Shown here: positions 1 through 15,400 of the stretch, one piece after another | Layout of the letters: every line of letters starts with the position of its first letter | How positions within the stretch are numbered: the first letter of the stretch is position 1 | Source: Gossypium raimondii | Lineage: Eukaryota > Streptophyta > Magnoliopsida > Malvales > Malvaceae | Assembly: GCF_025698545.1 (NCBI RefSeq) | Contig: NC_068569.1 | Span: 6,386,001-6,450,000, forward strand | DNA length: 64,000 nt | Reading direction: 5' to 3' | Made by a program: the position numbers and the translations under genes | Notes under the pieces: generated by a model | Seen by the model: only the letters and a program-made list of their open reading frames with translations | Told to the model about the DNA's origin: nothing | Database searches by the model: none

Positions 1-414
1 TAAATTGAGAACAAATATGTTATTACTTGGTAAGCATATCACACATACTACACAGTAAAACACATTACATGAACTGTACTTTACTAATTCGTTTATATTA
101 GAGTACAAATAAATTATACATATTTTTCATTATTCTTTACGCAAATCATTTGTTTAATCCATCAAAATGTATTTCATATTTTAGTATATTGATCGACAAT
201 GATACAAATATCAAAACGAAACTTTGAACTTAATGATGTAATAAAAAGCATGGTCACTCTGGAACCGTTAGCAAAATTTCATTAATAGAGAAAATTGAAC
301 CTTATGACATACGCATGATACATTTCATGTACAATACATTTTTAATAAACAAATCTAATAATAATATATGTACATTTTCAAAGATTTATGTTAAAAAGAA
401 CTCAGGGTTGAGTG
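1..414 (-). other. 3' flank of the polymerase epsilon gene
   Basis: AT-rich sequence downstream of the stop codon. It probably holds the 3' UTR, with several AATAAA-like strings on the minus strand, but no single poly(A) site can be chosen. I see no other gene here. Confidence 0.5.
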
Positions 415-3400
415 CTAGTTGATTTGTAAGATCCATGAAGTACACTCCTGGAGGAGTTGAAACTTTTTACGAATGGCTATGTTCAAGAATATCTGCATTT
501 TGCGGCGAAACTCAGATACATCTTCCTTGCATTTAAAAGAGCCTGCACACCCGCATTGTTCCGCTAAATGTGCTGCTTTCACCTGTCTGCACCTACAGCA
601 CACTAGATCCTGTAGATGATACAGTCTTTCTCTTTGTCGTACAATTTGCAAAAGTGCATTCTCCATCACCTCCCGATCATAAGGCTGCCCACACTGGGGG
701 ACAGCACAGCACCACTCGTCAACCAGTAAAGCCGAGTCCCGGCATAAATCCAGGTCTCTACAGTCGTTGCAGTAGCTGCCAAAAGATTATGCAAAATCAG
801 CAACAAGTTTCGAAGACAGTAAAATTGATTTTTGCATATTGATAAGATGTTGGATATCTAAGTCAATATCAGAAGCTTCTCAAGCATGTTCAACACGTAG
901 CCTTAATAAAAATTTCATGGTAAAGACTAAGTGCACATTCTCATTAGGAAGGCCAGATGCTATCTAAGAAATACAAATTTAACACCTTTCTATCCAAAAC
1001 ATTAACTCAAGCAACTGCCAGTTAACATTAACCGGTAAAAGCAATTAATTAGTCTTTATCTAGATGAGTTTAACCGAATACAAAGACATTTAGCGCCAAT
1101 TTCAATACCTGCAAATCACATTGGGTAAGATGAAAGAAGGACATGGATCATGAAACTCAGCTTCTGGAGCAAACTCCTTGACATGTACATATTTCAGTAG
1201 ATTCTTCCTTAATACCTGTATAAAGGACCCATGAACAAAACAATTTCTTATTGTATGACATTATTGATCGAGTTGATTAACACAAATAAAAATTGCAGAA
1301 GCCTGCTAACTAGCAAGTGCTATTACCAGAACATCGTGCTGAATACTATGGTCAAGGGCCAGAACAGTACAGACATGCTTAATAAACTCCAGCGCAGCAT
1401 CTCCTTTGTGAGGAACATTATGCACACTCTGTTGACCAACTTTTCCAGATCCGTTCAACCCTTTCATATGAAGCACAATATCACGAACAATCCCTAGAAG
1501 TTTTTCTGTGAAGTAGGAGCTAATCTGTAAAGCATGCACCCAAGTTAATCTGATTGAGAATCCACAGGCAACAAGTCAAGGTATTAAATAACCTTTAACC
1601 ACTATATTCCCAATTCCTACCTGCTCTTTGAGATATTGTACGATATGGGCTTCAAAATTCTCAGCAGCGGTAATAGTGATTGATGGAGTGCATAAGCTGC
1701 CATCCAGAGAGGATGTTCTATTTGCAGCTTGCTCCTGTGCATATTTCCAGGGAGTATGCAGAAACTCGGAGACAATTAAAACAAAATGATCCTGCCAAAA
1801 GTCCAGAAGATAATCAAGTGAAGTACAAAATGCAACTGAGGTTCGTATGATGTTGTTTTACACTGGGAGAAGTAAACTCAATATCTAAGATAGAGGGGAA
1901 ATGGGTACAGAAGCCAGCATACCTGAATCTTCTCAGGTAAATACTGAGCAATGTTCCAGTTAGAAACAATATCCACTTCTGACTTTTCTTGTGAATTTTC
2001 ATGAGATTCCGCCAAGATTCCCCCATGGTTATACTATCAAAGGTAAAGCAACATTATCATAGGTTTACATGAACGAGCAGACAGATAAACATAAATTATC
2101 TCAAATTCTCAGCTATTAGTGCAATATGATTGAAAACCAGTTGAACCGTTTGATTGATAAATTTTTATTCTAGAACTATGGATCGTGATGGGAAAGTAAT
2201 GTGACACGACTGAAGGCACCATAAATACAGCGATCATGAGCAATGCTAGTTACAGGACACCCATGCCATGGCAGACAACTCCATCACCCAATAGACTTTC
2301 ACTTTGGAATCAGATTGGTAATTCTCCAATACGTGAAACTCAATGGAGGTTTCACACTAATCGGGTTTTGAGACTATCAAGATATTGAAATTTCATTAAG
2401 GCTATATTCGCAAGATATAATTTCTGAAGTTGTAGCTCTAATTATATATTATTACAGCGTACAGCAATCCCTTTTGCAGTAATGAAATAACTAAACCATA
2501 AGAAGAAATCATACCTGATCCATAAATAACAAGGAATGCCAGAAGTGAATCGGCTCAAGTTCAATCCATTCAAATAGCTCTCTACCAATCCACAGTAAAA
2601 ATTTAAAATATATAAATATACATACCAAAAATTTAAAAAAAAAATGAAAGATCTAGCTGAAGTTTTTAGGCAAACACCAACCTACTCTGCAGAGCTTTCA
2701 GCAAGCTATGACAATAAGCTTTAGCTGCTGATATATCATATTTTCCTGTGTCAATGATAACCTTGGAGAAGTCTGCAAATATAATTGTGGCACCCAATTT
2801 GCGGAATTCGGCCAACAGCAAAGCAAACACCTTTTGCATGACCTGCAGATATTAGAAACGAATCAGACATATAAGACCTAAATCACAAACCAGAAGAATT
2901 ATTAAAAAAATCAGATTTTTTAATTGTAACAAGCTCAATGCAACTTATCTTAAGGCTAACACAGAAAAAAAGAAACTTATTCATCAGAAAATTGCCTCAA
3001 GTTAGTATTGCTTTTGGAAGAAATTTATAAAGCACTTAATCAAGCACAGCAAAATCAAGATCATCAGATGAGAGTGACATTTGAGTCCAATTTTCAACCA
3101 GTAAATATTCTACTGATGAACAAAAAGATTCTCAGTATCCAAATGGTACATACCTTGTGTAGTATGCGGTGAAGAGCTGGATCATGAAGCTTTGACTGAG
3201 GACTGTAATATAGAATGAGAAATATATAATCATCCAAAACAAAGGTGAAAGGAAAATGAAAGAAGATAAGAAACTACCTGCAAAGCCACCGATAAAGATG
3301 TTGCAGTATTGCATCAGCAAACACATTTCCAGAGGAAACTGCATCAGCAAGGCACCTCTGTATCAGTTGTTTCATGACTCGAAATGCAGCAGCAGATGCA

Positions 3401-6400
3401 TTAGCTTCATCAAAACCACACTGTTCATTTCCAGAATGCACATCTTGGTCAAATCCTAATAAAGCTCCTCCTTCCATTTCATTGATTTGGTTACTTTTAA
3501 GAAGAGCATCTACAGCCAGGTTATGAATCTGAACACAGACAATAAACTAGCTTATTCACAATCACCTTGGTTAACAACCAGATTATACCACCCTACTAAT
3601 ATAGATAAAAACACACAGTGCAACATATAAGAAAAAAGAAAAGCAGAAGGAAGCAAACAATATAGATATTCTAGACCTTTAGCTCCACGGAAACTTTTCT
3701 GTATGCTCCAGGGTATGTGATAACAGGTTGACAGACCTAAATGAAAGTAGACAAAAAGTAAGTTCACTGAATGAAATTGGCATTCCAGACAATTTAAACG
3801 CACTGACATTAACATAATAAATAAGAGGGAGCAACTGTCTGGTTACAAGAGGAATTAAATTTATTCCCAGAACTGTCAAAATAAACTGCCATATTCATTA
3901 CAGCACCCAAAAGGAAAAGATTATTAACCTGCTACGCTTAAACATTAGTCAAACTAACCTCATCAGCAAAACATGTATCTTCTTCACCAATGCCTCCTAG
4001 GTCAGGAACACCATCATCAGATATCCAGAGTACCTAAAAATCAATATTTGATTTTGTTTCAATGAGAAAACTGCTATGAAAAATGCAAATTACAAATTAC
4101 AAATGGAAAAGGCTTTGGTTTGCCTAAGGCATTAACCAGTAATCTTGAAACATTTAAACTATCAAGAGCACCCATAGGAAAACCTGTTGCTGATCACGCA
4201 AGGCTCTAGAATAGAAGACATCTGCGGTATATAACAGCCAATCAGATTGAAAATTGCCCAAGGGTACCTGTCCAAGCAAAATTTAAAAGTTAGCATCCAT
4301 AGTAACAAGCAAGGATATTTAGGAATAGATAAGGTAGACATGGAGGTAAAAGTATTACATGCGCATATCTTGAGAGAGAGATCCTCTCACTCAACCACTG
4401 AGATGATGCAGAACACCGCTGCATTCCAATTTTTGCTGCTGTTTGTTGCCATACAAGAAGCTTTATCGAACAAGAAAATTAAGCAAAAAAATGAGTTTAG
4501 ACAAACAATGTCACTCCATTAGTAACTGCAAATAAAAATATGTGAATCAAGTATCTATTAAACCACAGCTCAGCTACCTGATAATCATTATCACGAGCAT
4601 TGGAAGGTATGCTCACACAAGGGAAATCTTCTAGAGCTTGTATACCTGACTTCATCATTTGAGTATTTGGGCATTCAATGACAGCAAGAATAGGTCCTTG
4701 ATGTTCATGCCTGTCATGCAACATAGGTAAATTGATGCAGGCTTGTGTAAACAAAAGAAATAAGTAAAACCAGACAATGATTGTGCACAAGATGATAACC
4801 TCTTAGCTAAACAAGATGAACCTCATTCTATTCACAGGTACTGATCTTTGATACTGAATTTTGTTTCTTTTCTCAGCCCATGACCTAAACAAGCCGCACT
4901 TTCACCCTAGTACGTGTTCCTCAGGCTGGGGACATCCCCCAAGAGCAGGGGATTTCGTGACATTTCTAATTGGTTGTCTTGCATTTCAAATAAGTTTTTA
5001 ATAGTTGCCATGGGAAAGGCTCAACTTAATTAACTCACCATCCTTTTCTCCTTTTAACAAATATCCTAAAAGTTAACCAGGTAAGATCTATGGGATTATA
5101 GAAAATTAGATTTGTAGTTGAATTTTCTTTTAATTTTCAGTTGTGTTTTTCAAACAAAAGAGATTCTAGATTCCCCAACTCCCTAACAAAATCTCAAATT
5201 TACCAGATTTAATAATAAATGCTCAAATTCTAAAATATACTTAATAACTTGATGTAACAAAAGGAAGTAAGAGTTCATATCATGATTCAGGAACCCTAAT
5301 TCCTGGTATCCCCAGAAATACTTCAGATGTTGCTATTACGATAAAGACAGTTATACACACATATGCATGTATATAAAACCTATAGGGAAAAAATACTTTA
5401 ATATACAAAAATTGTAATAATTGTTACAAAAATCTTGGATAAAAACATAATTAGTATGAAGTAAAACCTGTGTTCACTTATAGCTCTTTGTAAATTTTTT
5501 TCAGCATCCTTGACATGTTCAACATAGTTCACCTGAGATAAGTAAATACAAGAATAACATAAAGATAACAGACAATATAGACAAGAATAAATCAGGAAAG
5601 CTACAATAAAGAAATATAAACTTGCCTTGAAAGAAATACCATTACGAGCTGGTGGTTCAATAGACAATGCCAGGCAAGCTTCACGAAAATATTTCTCAAG
5701 GATAAATGGAGATATACTTTCACTTTCATGGTGAGGATTAACTACCACCACAAACACTGTTCCTGATGAAGAAAAATAAGCAGCATATATGGCACGGCCT
5801 TCACAAATACTGAAGCAAAAAGCAAATCAAAATCAGCAATGTAGCACTTGCAATTCTTCTTTTCCATGAAAAGACAACATCAAGAATGAAAAGGAAGCTC
5901 GAGACCATTTGATATTGGATTTTTCCTAATTAAAGGTTCAACTATAGACTGTCCAAAATCATAGAATAAAAGAATTTTAAATTGAAAAGTTGGTTGAATT
6001 GGCAAACTATCACTCAGAGATGCCTGCCTGCAAAAGTCAGAATATCCACCACATAATGCATAGACAAAGGGGCAGGTATATTCATGTGCATGAAGAAACA
6101 ATTGGTTTAGTGCCACTTTGAGAGCATCATTATTGCAAGTTTTCTCTGTTTAAACCAGCAGGTAGCTTTTAATACAAGGGATAAAATGTTCTGCAAATCG
6201 AAATAATAAGGGAAATAGTGATCTGACAAGGTATTGTTTGGCATCAAGATTTATGATATAATGTATATGATCTAGAAAATTTTTTACATCTTCTGCTTAT
6301 ACATTATTATTTTGCCTCCAGATGCTTAAACTTTAAAAAATAGTGAATTTTATGCTTTTGGAATAAGTAGAATTAACAAGGCATGTCACGGTCAAAGTAA

Positions 6401-9400
6401 AAGTACTAAACCATTAGTACAAATTACTAAAGCAACATTTCAACTTCTTACAGTAAAGCCTCATTCCAAGAAACAAGGAACTGTAATTACCTATGATACA
6501 AGTAAAAGAAAGGGATTGCCTGCTCCAGATAAGCACATTCAGTTGTAGTCTTCATATGCAGTTCACTCAGTCTCCAACCATCCTGGGCATTTCGTTTCTT
6601 GGCTGTCTTATCTACTTTACAAACACAACCAAGCTGGAGAATAGCATTAAACTCCAGCGGAATCTTTCTTTCATAAATTCCCTGATCAAAAGACGCATTC
6701 TTATCAATTAGAGATTAAGATAATTAATCCATTTAACTAGGCATCCACAAACAAACATACTTAAGATTATAAGAGTACAAATAAAATTCAAGCAACAACT
6801 AACTTATTGTTGGTTCAGCCTTATGACATAAGGATAACAGGTTTCAAGGGCAAAAATATTATGATTTACTTTCAATTCTTCTCTTAGATGAAGTTTCAAA
6901 GAAGAAAGGTTCATGTACTTTTTTATTTATTGGTTCCATGCAACTGGAAGAACTGACAAACCAACTCATAACCTACATCACTTTTCCATCAGGACTTGGA
7001 AATTAATTCATAAACAACTTCGTTCACTATGAATCAGAAAAGAACTGGAAGGGAACTATGAAAACTGTTTTAAGAACATCTTTGCCTAACAAAAGGTTTC
7101 TTTATAAGTTTTTGTTAAGATAGAAAATCATTATCATACCTTAAGGTCCTTCTGACAAAATCACAATGCTAGACACGCATATAAAATCTTATAATATAAT
7201 ATATCACTATCCATTGCTAACTAGATTCTCAATAGTAACATACTCATTGATGTTCAGTTAAATTACTCTTCAAGTTTACCATAGCCTAGTTGCGCATAAA
7301 AGCATAATGTGTATGAAAATCAACAAGGTCTTTGCAAGGGAAGGAGCAGTATTATCCAAGGAACATAGTCATAACCTATAAAAGTCACAAAATACATTGG
7401 AAGTATTCTACCTATGGACTAAAATAGATTGCATGTTTCATTGGTAGAAACCATTTGGATTTGGCCAATTTTTTCCAGGTGTTGTTAATTCTTGTCTATT
7501 TTCTGGGAAGGTGGTGTGAGAATAGTGATGCTTAAACAAGACAACAGGCACCTTAAGCTTCCTTTATAAGCAAGAACATGAAACAATATTAGCTACAACA
7601 GATAATATACATTTCAACAAGTTATTGATTGGTTAAAAGGAAACAAATTAAGATAACACAATGAAAAATGGACTTTTATCACTAAATAAGAAGTTCAAGT
7701 ACAGCATGAAGTCAAATTCCGCTAACCAAATGAAAACTACCAACTTATTAACAACATAATAAGCTTTATCTAGAAAAAAGTCAAACCATTGATATATCTA
7801 TATGTGTGCATTGTGTCTCAAAACGATTGATATACAAGGACATAAGGACATAGTATGCTCACCTCAATTTCTGGATCAGCAAGAAGAGCAGCAAGCTTCT
7901 TGCTCTCCCTCCTAAACTGGTCTTCATCAATTATAACCTATTAAATCCAAATAAAAGAGCAGAAAAAGAAAATCTCAAAACTTTCATGGATGTAAAATAA
8001 ATAGAGGCAGGATCTAGCACTAAATATGGAAATGCCAAAATACTTGCCTCAAATAGGTTATAGCTCTGCCTTCCATGAGGCAGAATCTTGTTTACCCGTC
8101 TTCCAGGAAAATTTTCTGATATAGTTGCTTTAGAGTTCAAATAGAACACTCTTGGAACAGTTATAGGAACCTTAAGCATAATTCCTTCAACAACAACCCA
8201 AGCCAAAAATTGACCATTCTGTGAACCTGGAACTAGCTGCATAATCTGAAACATAAAAGAAGATAAAGTGATCAAGTGCATTCCACCCACATTTCGCCAT
8301 GAAAGAAAACTAAACTACCTGCCAATAGGAATTTGTTAGAGATACTTCATGTCTTCTAAAATATGAACCAACACCAGTTCTTCCAGAGGCATCTTTATGG
8401 TTTTCCATGGCACCCAGCATTTCAGAATTGTGACTGACGTGATTTGATGTCCTTAGATTACTCAACCTACCGAAGAAAATGACATTTTAAAAAATATATG
8501 ACATTAAAACATTTTTTGATACATAAACTAGAATCACCACAAGCCCGAACAAAAGACAACTAAAACTAGGGTGTGTGCTTGAGAGTTATTCAACAAGATT
8601 GCATTAAAAAAGTTTGGTCTGTAACATCCAACTGACAACTAGAATTATGAATTTGCTTAAATTAAACACGTCAAAAAACAATGATGTACCTTTCCATATA
8701 CATTATCAGAGAAAAATGTGTTACTAAATGAAAGTTTTGGTTAAACCATAGAATTCAGCCCTTATAGATAGAAGAAGCAACAAGCATGCATCTCCATTGC
8801 ACCGACTTTGCATTAGAAAAGTTTTAGTATCTGAAAAAAAGTCTCTTTTAATGGAAGTGCATAATAAGAAAAGATGTGTGATGTAACCATTATATGCATG
8901 AACAATTTCCTCCAATAAATACCAATTGCACACAGCAGCTCTATGGAATTATTAAAATAGACTATATCCATAAGCAACAACAAAACTACCTTTGCCTCTT
9001 CCTCCTTTCCAGATTGTCCTTCCATTTCCTCTTCTTCAGTTCAAGCCATCCTTGATAGTCAACATTTCTGTCAATATTTTCAGTGGATTGAACATTTGGC
9101 TGCAATATTGACGACAAATTTTGCTCACTTCCTCTATGATCAGTTTGGCGTTGCATAGTATTGCCTTGGATGGCTGCCTCGATTGGACCTTGATCCTTAT
9201 TCATTTCATAACTACGAACAATTGGTACAGGTCCTTTCTTAGAACCCCTTTTGTTTTGGAAGTCTTCTAGATCTCCAACCACATCTGTGGTGAGAACAGC
9301 ATCATTTGCCTTTTTCACTGTATCATTTCTAACTGATGAGCCAAAGATATCAACCAACTTTCTTTGACGGAATTTATCCTCCTTCTCACGAACCCTTTTA

Positions 9401-12400
9401 TGAAGCCAATCAGGATGAGCGACCCTTGGGACAGGATTTGTAACCTAACAAATCCAACTAATTTTAGCAGGTGACAAAAGGAGAGATTATTATGATAAGT
9501 GATGTTAAACAAACAATGGAACCTTTTGCATTGCGGCAGGTATAGTGATAATTTTCTGAATTGCCGAGCTAAGCCGTTGCTTGTAATACAACCAATCAAC
9601 AATAGAACGTATGCCAACATCTGAAGAAGTTTTGCACCACTTGCGTAGATAGAACTTCATTATTTCTGATTAGAAGCAGTTAGTTATTCCATTTATTCTA
9701 CTAAAAAGAGAAAAACCAATTGAAGTTAAAAATAACAGAACTAACCAGGATCAGTTTCAAATATTGCAACAGGAATAGCACGTTCACTAACAGGTGTACC
9801 CTGCTCACATTATAATTATGAAATCTTCAAAACATAACATTCCAGAGAAAAAGAAAAAAATTGAAATGCCAAGGTCATGGTGTTGACTATTTCCAAGACA
9901 GTTAAAGACCTAAGAGTAAGAATGTCAGAAGAAAATGTCAGACCCCCTACATCTTAATAAACTAGTTGCATGCACGCGAATTCCTTAATGGAAGTCAGAA
10001 CTGAATTAGTTGAGTATTTGGATCAATATGGCTTCTGAAAGATTGCAACAAGCTTTCTAGAATAGGAGAAAATGAAATGTATCTTAACAATTTTGCAGTA
10101 ATGTTGGTTTATGGTTGGTTTTTCATGGAAAAGCAGCTACCGATAAGACTTTCAAATACAAGGTAAGAGCCTGCTTGGTTAGCATGAACGTTTGAAACTT
10201 TTGGCTGGTATGAAACAAGAATTCTCATGATATGGCAGCATCAAGAAAAAAAAAGGCATCCAAGTAACGACTCTCTTCTTATATTCCTGTGTTTCTTTCA
10301 ACATTGTAAACCAGCTCTGATTGTTCCTCCACTTCCAAATTAAGCATGATCATATGGTTGAAGTTTTGACATTGGTACTTTTACAGAATTATATAGATTA
10401 AATACACAAGAAAAGATTCATCACATTATCAACTATTAAATAATAGAACTTACTCTTGGTTCACATGCCACTATATACTGGCAGTGCAGTCCTTTATCTT
10501 TAACCATAGCATCACCAAGAAAATCAGCAAGACGCCTTGCTGTGGTCACTGCACATGACTTTTGTTCACCATAATCTGCTAAAGACTTGCTCATTGTGCT
10601 AGATTCCGATATGTAATCCAATAACTCACTATCTGCAATATCCTTTCCTTGACTCTGTGAGATAACAAAAAGAAAATATTTTAAATAAAACAAGTTGCTT
10701 GGTCCACATTAAATTTATATATATAAATTACACAGGTAAAAAGCACAAAAATGATGATGGAAGACCGAATTTTAGGAGCTTAATTTCATACATCAAGAAG
10801 ATCAAGCCAGCGGTTTGCAACAACAGCGACAGCTGAGTAGCATTCCTCTAAGGTGGATCCATTAAGGAACTTATCAAAAAGCTCTGCCTGCAAAAGAGAA
10901 AGTATTTCATGTCTAGAAAATGCCAAATGTGGAGGAGAGAAGTCCTAATCCTGAAATATGAAAATTGTGGTACATACAATAATAACATAATGCAAACAGT
11001 TGAAGAACGAAAACAATTTTTAACTTTGTTCCTTGTTGGGAATGTATTGAAGCTAAACAAACAATGGAAGACAACTTTTATCAAATTTTTAAGACCTAAA
11101 GCATTCAAATACAAAGAACTGAAAATTCTCTTTTATCATAAGCTGATTACAGAAATCACATAGAATTGTCTTTAACAATATGTGCACACACATATGCCAC
11201 GCACTGCACCAAAAATTAATGTAATATTATGGAGCGCAAGAACTCAATATCCCAAAATTCATAACCCCAAAGGTCAAAGCATTAGCTTTGTTATATTGGC
11301 AAAAACCATCTCAAGATGCATACTGTAAACAGGGTATATCGAAGAGAGTGGGTACCTGGAAAACTTTGATGAGTTTCAGCTCACCTCTACGCTTTATCTC
11401 AAAACCTTTCAGTTCCGCAAGGGTTCCATCATCATTAAAAACAGCATATCTTTTCTTGATTAATATTCCTTCTTCCTTAGACGCAGGTATAATCATTGCC
11501 TAAATCCCATAACCAATTTGAGCCCTCAAAAAAGGAATGCGAAATTTAGCATTCAATAACAACTTAGTTTTCAGTATTACCTTGTATGGGCCATCTACTT
11601 CAAATTCAATTGAGCATTCACTATGAATTGTGTATATTTTATTGACAGGATTCACAAGTGTCTGTCAAAAAAACGTAGCTTAGAAAGTTGAACAAAAACA
11701 AGTCTTTCAAAATACCAAAACTTCCAAAAGAATTTATCAAATGCATTTGGAAGAAAACAATTCGAACATAGATTAGAACAAAGTTCCATGAAAACCTGGT
11801 ACTGATCATTTGTATTATTTCTTGCCACATCAACATTAAGCATAACACATGGATAAGAGATAGTCAGCTTCTTCTTCAAGTCACTGACAGACATATTGTA
11901 CAGATTATCAGAATCTTTAAATAAATCATGAAAAAAAAGCAACATATTCTCTCCAAATATGAAATCTAGAATCATATTTCATTTCAACTTTAAATACAAT
12001 GAAAAAGTACTCAGAAATCAGTCACAAGTCCCAACTTCAGAGCACATATGCAAATAGGTCATGAATATAGCTTACTTAGTTTTAAAAGTAAAATTTTCTG
12101 GAAAAGACCCAGGAAGCGCACACCAGATACCATCTGTGTCTAATTCAAGTGGTTTCCCAATTTTTTCAACAAGTAAGCGAGCATTCTGAATGATTTTAGC
12201 ACCAGTATATGTAACTACACCAGCCATTTCCATTGAGTACCATCTCGCACCTCTGCAGCAGACATATTTAGAACATTACTCTAAGCATGAAAGATATGTT
12301 CTATTTTTTTATACTAAAAAAGGAAGATATGTACAGAACAAGTAGACAACCAAGTTCAAATTGTGGGAATTTATAAGTAAATACAAGCTTTGAAGCCTAC

Positions 12401-15400
12401 CCACACCCCACCCAAAATAAAGAAAAGAAAGTGAAGTCACAACTTACTTGCGCATGACATATCCATAGAATGAGTTCAGAATACACTTATGGGCAAGTTG
12501 TAAGGAATCATAAAGCACTACCATGTCCTGAAAAATATTGAGAAGAAAAGGAAAAACCATAAGAAGTTTATTTGATTATTGCGAGTCGACTATAATGGTA
12601 GACAAAATGAAGAACATTTAGCATACTTGTGCTTCTTGGATCTTCATAGGGTTTCCACCAGCCTTGGCTTCAGACAGCTTCCCTTTCCAAACTTTATTCA
12701 GTCCTTTGTATTCATACCTTCTATCTCGAAAGCTTGAATAAGGTTAAAGAAAATATGATTTAGTAAGAAACCAATTTACTCAAGGTCACTTTAATAACTC
12801 AACTTCTTGTCATTAGAAGAACATCTAAATAATAATCACCGATGCTCTTTTACAGCAATTATAATCCATCCATGATGAGAAGCACTATATATCAACATAG
12901 ATTATGCTACTAACAAAATAGAAATGATTATTTAGTGGTAAAATTTAGCATATGAAATGTAAGACAGGAAATATAATAGCTTACCTGCGAACTGTGTCAA
13001 CGTAAAAAGGGTTTTCACGCATACAGATCCCTGCTTCTCGAAGTTCAGTGACTGGCTTGTCCAATACCCGTCTGTAAACCTATAGAAGATACCAAATCCC
13101 ATTATGTGAACTATTACTCAAGCAAACATGCTTACTAAAAACAACCCTTATCTTACCTTCTGACAGTATTTCTTCAATCGGTCTTTCAGCCTGGACTGCT
13201 GCTCCAGTTTAGGCAGGTCAAGAAAAGATTTTGACAACTGATTATCAGTACCATCAAAAAGTTCAGACTCGATTTGCTTCTTCAGGTGGTAATAATCACT
13301 GAAAACATTGAGAATGATGTTCATGTACAGATGTCAGTTAAATTTTGGTAATTGTACAAACAGAAAGCCGCAAAGTAAGAGAAGCAAACCTTTTCTTTGC
13401 CATGAATATCTCCCCACGCCAAACCCATTCAAGTTTCCGGAGGCAAGTCTTGTCCGGACGATTGAAATCACATGCAGTACAGACCTCATCTGTAACTATT
13501 GATGGTGGCTGGAATTCAAAAAGAAACACCTCATTGCTTGTTAGTTAACAAGAAACTTCTAAAGGATAAAGATCCTTAAATGAAATGAGAACACTGTCAG
13601 ATCAGAAGCACCTAGTACTAAAAAAATGACTTGTGTAAGCACACAGTGTTTAGTTCAACCATTAAAGACTGTAGATCAGCATGTTTTTGCTATCTATATT
13701 CTAATGTCATGCCACCAAATAGCTCATAGGTATGCACTAGTCAATTATTTTCATGCTACCAAAATTGAAACTCAGTAACAAGTAATCCTTGAAATTAATC
13801 AAAATCATTGACATTGTCATCACAATGCACCAAAAGCAATTTATCAGTAGCAAACCTGAAGCCTGTTTGTCAAAATAATATTCGGGTACATTGCAGCAAC
13901 ATCTAAATGATAAATGAGAGGGCATTCTTCATGGATAGGTTCATCTCGTAACTTCACAAGCTGCATCAAAAGAAATAATAGATAAATAAAATTTTCTTAC
14001 TCAAATGATATGATAAGTATAAATTGCAAGCCTTAAAATCGTCAGAAAAAAATTTAGAAAAGAAGCCAATGCACCTAATGAGAAGAGTGAATCCTTGGAT
14101 AGAAGTATATAAAAAAATCAGTTTACCAAATTTGACAGCATGCATGATTATAAATAAAAAGATGACCTAGAAAATACATGTAAGTTAACTTCAAAGAAAC
14201 AGCAAGGAAGAATAATTTTAAGCAAATAAGTTGGAAATTGCAGCACAAGTATCAAGGCAGCAATCAGACACATGGACATCAAGCTCAACCAACAAAATAT
14301 CTTCACCTTTTCCATTATTTCATTCTTTACTTCGTCGTAGTTCAAGACTGACTCCAAGTCCATCTTTCCCTCAACTCTAATAGCATACTGTAGATCTCGG
14401 TCAAGATTACTGATCAGTTGCTGGATTCAAAGTAGCAAATGTTAGCCAATAAAGTTAATAAAGTTTACATCTCAGGTACCAAGAATCCATGCACTCGAGG
14501 ATATGACAATTAAATGGTGCAGATTATGTTAGTGCATCCACACTAAGATTTTCCAAAAGATAACATAATGCACACCAACTCAAGCACATGGCATCAAAGA
14601 TAGAAATAAGCACTTCTTTCAAACAGAAGATGGGCAACAATGTTTGTTTTCACCTATATGAGATATGTGTTACCCATTTTGAATTTCAAGTTTCAACACA
14701 AACTCATTTATTGAAAACTTCTGTCAAACACAAATATGAACATTAAGAAAAACAAACAGGTCTCGATGGTTTTCTCCCCAATCTTTATTTGGTTAGATGA
14801 TGGTAAACCAATAATACTTTGAACAAAAAAAAAAGAACCATGATATATCAACATTATTTTCCACCAGATTTCATGATGTATCAAGGACACAACAATTTGG
14901 TTAAAAATATTAAAAGAAATGCATTTCTCTGTGTTCTTATAACTTCCAACAATTTCAAGTCTATGAGTTTCCATTATTATTTTACAGGTATAATGTAAAA
15001 TCTAATTGCATAACCCTGATCTAAATAGACTGAAATAGCAAATATTCAACTACAGAACAACTCTGGCCAGCAAAAAGAAAAACCATAGCAGCCACTCAGT
15101 AGTTCATAACAATAATCTGTTGAATATATTAAAATGAGTGATACAATCTGCCAATACCTAAAGCGGTATTTGATTGTTGAAGCTAGCAAAATGAACACAT
15201 ATTAGATGCCATATAGACTTAATGTGTAGATGAATAAAGACGACTTCTGCCAAGCCATTGTACTATAGAGCCAGAAAAATCTTAGCATAAACCTGTCAAG
15301 CCTGTTCCTACACTATATACAACTAATTCAAAGGTACTATGGTCAACAATAGAAGAATAGAAGACCCTTGAAAACAACATACCTCATAGCCAGATGGGTC

